Below are positions 40,401-45,629 of a stretch of DNA of 64,000 bases, piece after piece (position 1 is the first letter of the stretch; every line of letters begins with the position of its first letter). The DNA is from Pollenia angustigena. Its lineage: Eukaryota; Arthropoda; Insecta; Diptera; Polleniidae. Where the stretch lies: NCBI GenBank assembly GCA_930367215.1, contig OV884060.1:205595253-205659252 (forward strand), given 5' to 3'. The notes beneath the pieces were generated by a model. The model saw only the letters and a list, made by a program, of their open reading frames with translations. It was not told the origin of the DNA and made no database searches. The position numbers and the translations under genes were made by a program.

Positions 40401-43400
40401 ATCAACAGTTTAAAGGTATATATGTAATATAAGCATAGATCGAATTAAATTCTTCACTAAACTTATATTGTAGAATATCAAATTAACGATATATGTATTA
40501 ATTAAACACTACGAGTTCGTTAATATAATACATACGTATATTAATATACATACGTATATCAAAGAAAAAAGTTAAAAATGTATCAGATTAATTATTTAGT
40601 CGATATAAGCGACTTTAAATTCATGTTAAACGTAAATTTTTTAATTTATATTCAAATCAACGCTTAAATCCCCTCAAAATACCTATTCTGTTGGTATTTT
40701 CTTCACAAAATTTTTAAAATCCTAAATAAATATTCAAATCAACGCTAAAATATCCTCAAAATACCCATTTTGTTGGTATTTTCTTCACAAAATTTTTAAA
40801 ATCCTAAATAAATATTCAAATCAACGCTTAAATACCCTCAAAATATCCATTTTGCTGGTATTTTGTTCACAAACTTATTAAAATCTTAAATAAATATTCA
40901 AATCAACCCTTAAATACCCTCGAAATACCCATTTTATTGGTATTTTCTTCACAAAATTTTTAAAATCCTAAATAAATATTCAAATCAACGCTTAAATACC
41001 CTCAAAATATCCATTTTGCTGGTATTTTGTTCACAAACTTATTAAAATCTTAAATAAATATTCAAATCAACCCTTAAATACCCTCGAAATACCCATTTTA
41101 TTGGTATTTTCTTCACAAACTTATTAAAATCTTAAATAAATATTCAAATCAACCCTTAAATACCCGCGAAATACCCATTTTATTGGTAGTTTCTTCACAA
41201 ACTTATTAAAATCTTAAATAAATATTCAAATCAACCCTTAAATACCCTCGAAATACCCATTTTATTGGTATTTTCTTCACAAACTTATTAAAATCTTAAA
41301 TAAATATTCAAATCAACCCTTAAATACCCGCGAAATACCCATTTTATTGGTAGTTTCTTCACAAACTTATTAAAATCTTAAATAAATATTCAAATCAACC
41401 CTTAAATACCCTCAAAATACCCATTTTGTTGGTATTTTCTTCACAAAATTTTTAAAATCCTAAATAAATATTCAAATCAACGCTTAAATATCCTCAAAAT
41501 ACCCATTTTGTTGGTATTTTCTTCACAAAATTTTTAAAATCCTAAATAAATATTCAAATCAACGCTTAAATACCCTCAAAATATCCATTTTGCTGGTATT
41601 TTGTTCACAAACTTATTAAAATCCTTGAATTAGATTAGTTATTTAGTTGGCATAAGCGACTTTAAATTCATGTTATATGTTAATTTTTTAATTTATTACA
41701 TAAAAAGTGAATTATCTATATATTATAGCTATCAAAACGGGTATTCTTGTGGAAGAGTATGCAATATGTAAAGATTTGGAATAACGATTGTTAGGGTCCA
41801 ACACTTAAGGTTGGATTTATATGAATGGTAATTGAACTAACAAAATCAAATGATAATGTTAACCATTTGTTAACTAAACTTTGGAAAGGGTTTAAAAATA
41901 TATATATAATATATATTTATATAAAATATATAAAAAAATATTATCTCTCCAATGCTGCGAACCTTACGACTATCTTATTAAGTAAACCAACCGACTGTAG
42001 GGTGAAAATAAAATCACAAACTGTGAACACCTCTATTGGTATGTATCCAATTACAAACTGTGAACACCTCTAGTGGCATGTATTCAACTACAAACTGTGA
42101 ACACCCCTAATGGCATGTATCCAACTACAAACTGTGAACACCCCTAATGGCTTGCTCCCAACTTTGTATGAAAAAAGTGAATTAGAACCCCTCAAAACAT
42201 ACTACTCCCGGAAAACAGTTTAGTACGCCTAAATCCGTAAAAAATAATGCTATCATAACAACATTTGGTACATCAAAGTTTTATAGGACAAGAAATAAAA
42301 CTGTGTAATTTCGTGAAGATCGGTCCATAATTTACCCTGGGCCCTATATAAACCCTACTCCCGGAAAACAGTTTAGTACGCCTAAATCCGTAAAAAATAA
42401 TGCTATCATAACAAAATTTGGTACATCAAAGTTTTATAGAACTGGGAAAAATACTGTGAAATTTCGTGAAGATCGGTCCATAATTTACGCTAGGCCCCAT
42501 ATAAACCCTACTACCGGAAAACAGTTTAGTCGCCTAAATCCATAATTAATAACAAATCGTCACAGTTTAAGATAATAATAACATCATACAGATATTACTC
42601 CTTAAACATTCGAACTGTCGGTGGAGGGTATCAAAGATTCGGCACAGCCGAATATAGCACTCTAACTTGTTTTAATTGATTTCGTTTTGTTTTAAAACAA
42701 TTTATGTGCAAATAACCTACGTAAGAGCCAATGCGACCAATTGCGTAATTGTAGGGCAACAGTATGTGTTTTATTTTTGTAAAAACTAAACTATATCGAT
42801 TTGCACCGAATTATAATTCCATTTTTTAGATTATTTAATTATGTACTTACCATGTGTGTATGTATATTAATGGAATTTATAAATAAAGGAGTGGCATAAT
42901 TATAAATAGGTATTTCTCCTTGATTGTTTGTTAAATAAATTTCATATTGCTCAGTTTGTGAACATTTATTAAATTAGTACTCCTCCGAAAACATTGCTCT
43001 TGGTCTTTAGAAAAAAGGAAGTTCCAAGAAAAGAAAAATACAAGTTTTATCAAACGAATGATTTAATTTATTAAAATATTAGGGTGGTTGATATCCTCAT
43101 TAAATTCTTTTTAAATATGTTTGTATTTGTATCGCTTTGGTTGATTGAAAATTTAATTGGAAATTATTTTATTTTTGTAAATATCATTTTTTTACATTTG
43201 TGAATAGACATAAAGTTAGAAATAAATTAAATTTATTCCGAATATATGAGAACTAAATTTTTTTAATTTCCAAGCAACATGATTAAATAAAAACCAAACA
43301 AAATTCCTTAAGAAGGAATAATAATATGTTTTATTTTAATCTATTTTTAAATATCTTTAATAAGAATATTATTACTGTACAGCTATGAAATAAATATATA

Positions 43401-45586
43401 ACATGTACCCATGTTCTGTAACTTTAGTGAGAAATTCTTGCATCGAAAAGATGTGAAACAAAATATTTCATCGTTTCTCGAAAAGTGAGAAAAATGTGTG
43501 TCTGTAACTCATGTCGAAAACTAACAAAAGAGATTACGTCGTTACGTTATAAATGTCATAATATTGCACTCGAAGCCGATGTGACATTGCAGGTGTTCAG
43601 AACGCCAGTAACACATAGCGTTGACGGCGACCAAAATTTACTAAAATTGAAAATTTTTCAACGAAGGCGGCGAAAATACAACCGTCAGCTATACCAAATT
43701 GTGTAAAGAGCGACTTTAGTGTTTGTTGTTTGCAAACGAGCTTTGAAGGCATTCGTATATTTTATAAAAATGTTAAAACCAAAATAGTAAATCAATGAAA
43801 AATGTGCCAAGAACAAAATATTATTATTATTATTCTTTGCATTTTGCATTTTTAATTGTTTTTTAGTGTTCAAATTTTTTCTCGCCCCAATTTTATTCGT
43901 GAGTTTATTTGACAGTTCAAAGCGGGAACTTTTCTCATCAAAATGTTACAGACACACTTTTTCTGTAAATTGGCGAGTAATTTCCTTACGTGACAGCTTG
44001 TTCTCGCCAAAAAAAGTTACAGACACAGTTAAGTGAGAAAAACAGCTGTTTGTTTCAATTTATGGCATTTTTGTTTCATTTCACACATTTCAATCGAAAA
44101 CTTTCTCGTCGCGAGAGTTACAGAACATGGGCAATGGTTTGACAAAAGACCCCAAAAGCATTGTGTGACCATGCCGCTTTAATAAACATAAAATATTTTT
44201 TATGAACAAGGCAGTTTATGTTTTTACATATTTTTATATTCCTATAAATCATTAATTTTACAGAAAAACTACATCTGAATTTCGGTGCGAACCGATATAG
44301 TTTTATCTGTACAACAATAAAACACATACTCTTACCCTACAATTACACAATCGGTCACATTTGCTTTTACGAAGGTTATTTGTACAAAAATTGCAAGAAA
44401 CAAAAATTCTTTTGTTAGGTTTTTGTTTTATTTTTTACTTAATGTGTTTTTTTTTTTTTGACTTGGCAATGTACATACATACACACTCGTGCACGCACAT
44501 GCATATACGCTGATAAATGAGAATTAAAAGTTCTCATAAACAACGAGAGAACGATGCATTGTTACGCTCTTTGTTTTTGCTTCTTTCCCTTTTGTCTTCC
44601 CGCCCGCATCATGCATTTTTTTTCAAAAATATTTTAGTTTTCCTTGAGATGCGCATTCTATATGATTTATATTCTTTGCTAGAACCCTTATTTTTGTGAA
44701 GTTTGTAAAAAAAACGCATGAGCCAAAAAATAAAATTTCCGTTAAGAAAAGTAAATTTCAGAATTTCGGTTTTTTTTAGTTTTTTCAATAAGCTAAAGCG
44801 TTTTTAAGTTATGCAAACATATGTTGTGCAACTCCGCCATTTTCGAAATTTGTGTATGGGGACACCCTAATGATTATAGATGGAGACTAGGTATGTTTTG
44901 AAAAAAAAAAATTAACGGGTAGCCAAAATATTGGGGGTCCGTCATATATTTGACTACTCTAGGGGCACTCTGTTGCTAGTTAGGGCGGTGGCGGGTAATT
45001 TTATAAAAAATAATATTTAGTATGGGAGCCCCCTTAAGGAGCGCAGATAGGCGGTTAGTATGTTAATAAAAAATGTATGGGGGGAAATATAAGTGGGAGT
45101 CAGTCTTGCATTTACCCCTTTAGGAGCGACTCAGGGACAGTTGTGAAGCTTATTTTGGCTTTTGTATCGTTTTCCCCTAGCTTTGACCCCGATGAGAAGC
45201 CATTTACCCCCATCCCACCCCCCTAATTTTTGGCTCGTGCGTTTTCTTTACAAACTTTTCAAAATTGGGGGTTTTTAAAGGATGTTTTTTATAGAGTGAC
45301 ACAAGTTTAAATCATAATCAAAGAAGGAAATATATCTTTAATATCAATGAAACGGGCTTTATAGGAAAGAAAATTTTATGACATTAATGTTTAAATGTGG
45401 CCGCCACGGCTGGCGCGTAGATGGCTGAACAAAAAGCATCTATCAGCTTTTAAATGGGTGCTCAAATAAAGCAGTGATGTCAACACAAATTTGTGACACT
45501 TAAAAAAACACGTTTTATTTTGTCATTAAATCTATCTTCTTCTATATATATAAAACAGGATGTGTGTATGTATATATGTATGTATG

Positions 45587-45629
<43 letters not shown>

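Larger units (their letters stand above)
27025..42203. mobile_element. 15.2-kb palindromic element with family-B DNA polymerase arms
   Basis: Left end AGTATGTTTAGAGGGGTTC and right end GAACCCCTCAAAACATACT are inverted. The pairing runs through both arms (27025-34580 and 34647-42203) with only scattered substitutions and a net 1-bp length difference. A 66-bp unpaired spacer lies at 34581-34646. The flanking 9-bp duplication ACTCCCGGA and the resumption of the host DINE element on both sides show a real insertion event. Each arm carries terminal 37-bp repeats, twelve 82-bp repeats, AT-rich DNA, a 147-bp triple repeat and a spliced polymerase gene. There is no recognisable transposase or integrase. 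The polymerase family occurs in self-synthesising (Maverick-like) elements and related insect repeats, but a 9-bp duplication is more like Mutator or foldback elements. Confidence 0.85.

Noticed and set aside
27025..42203. Palindrome as an assembly or read-hairpin artefact
   Set aside because: Distinct flanks on each side, a matching 9-bp duplication, several arm-specific substitutions and a one-sided spacer all argue for a real structure, though spanning reads remain the decisive test.
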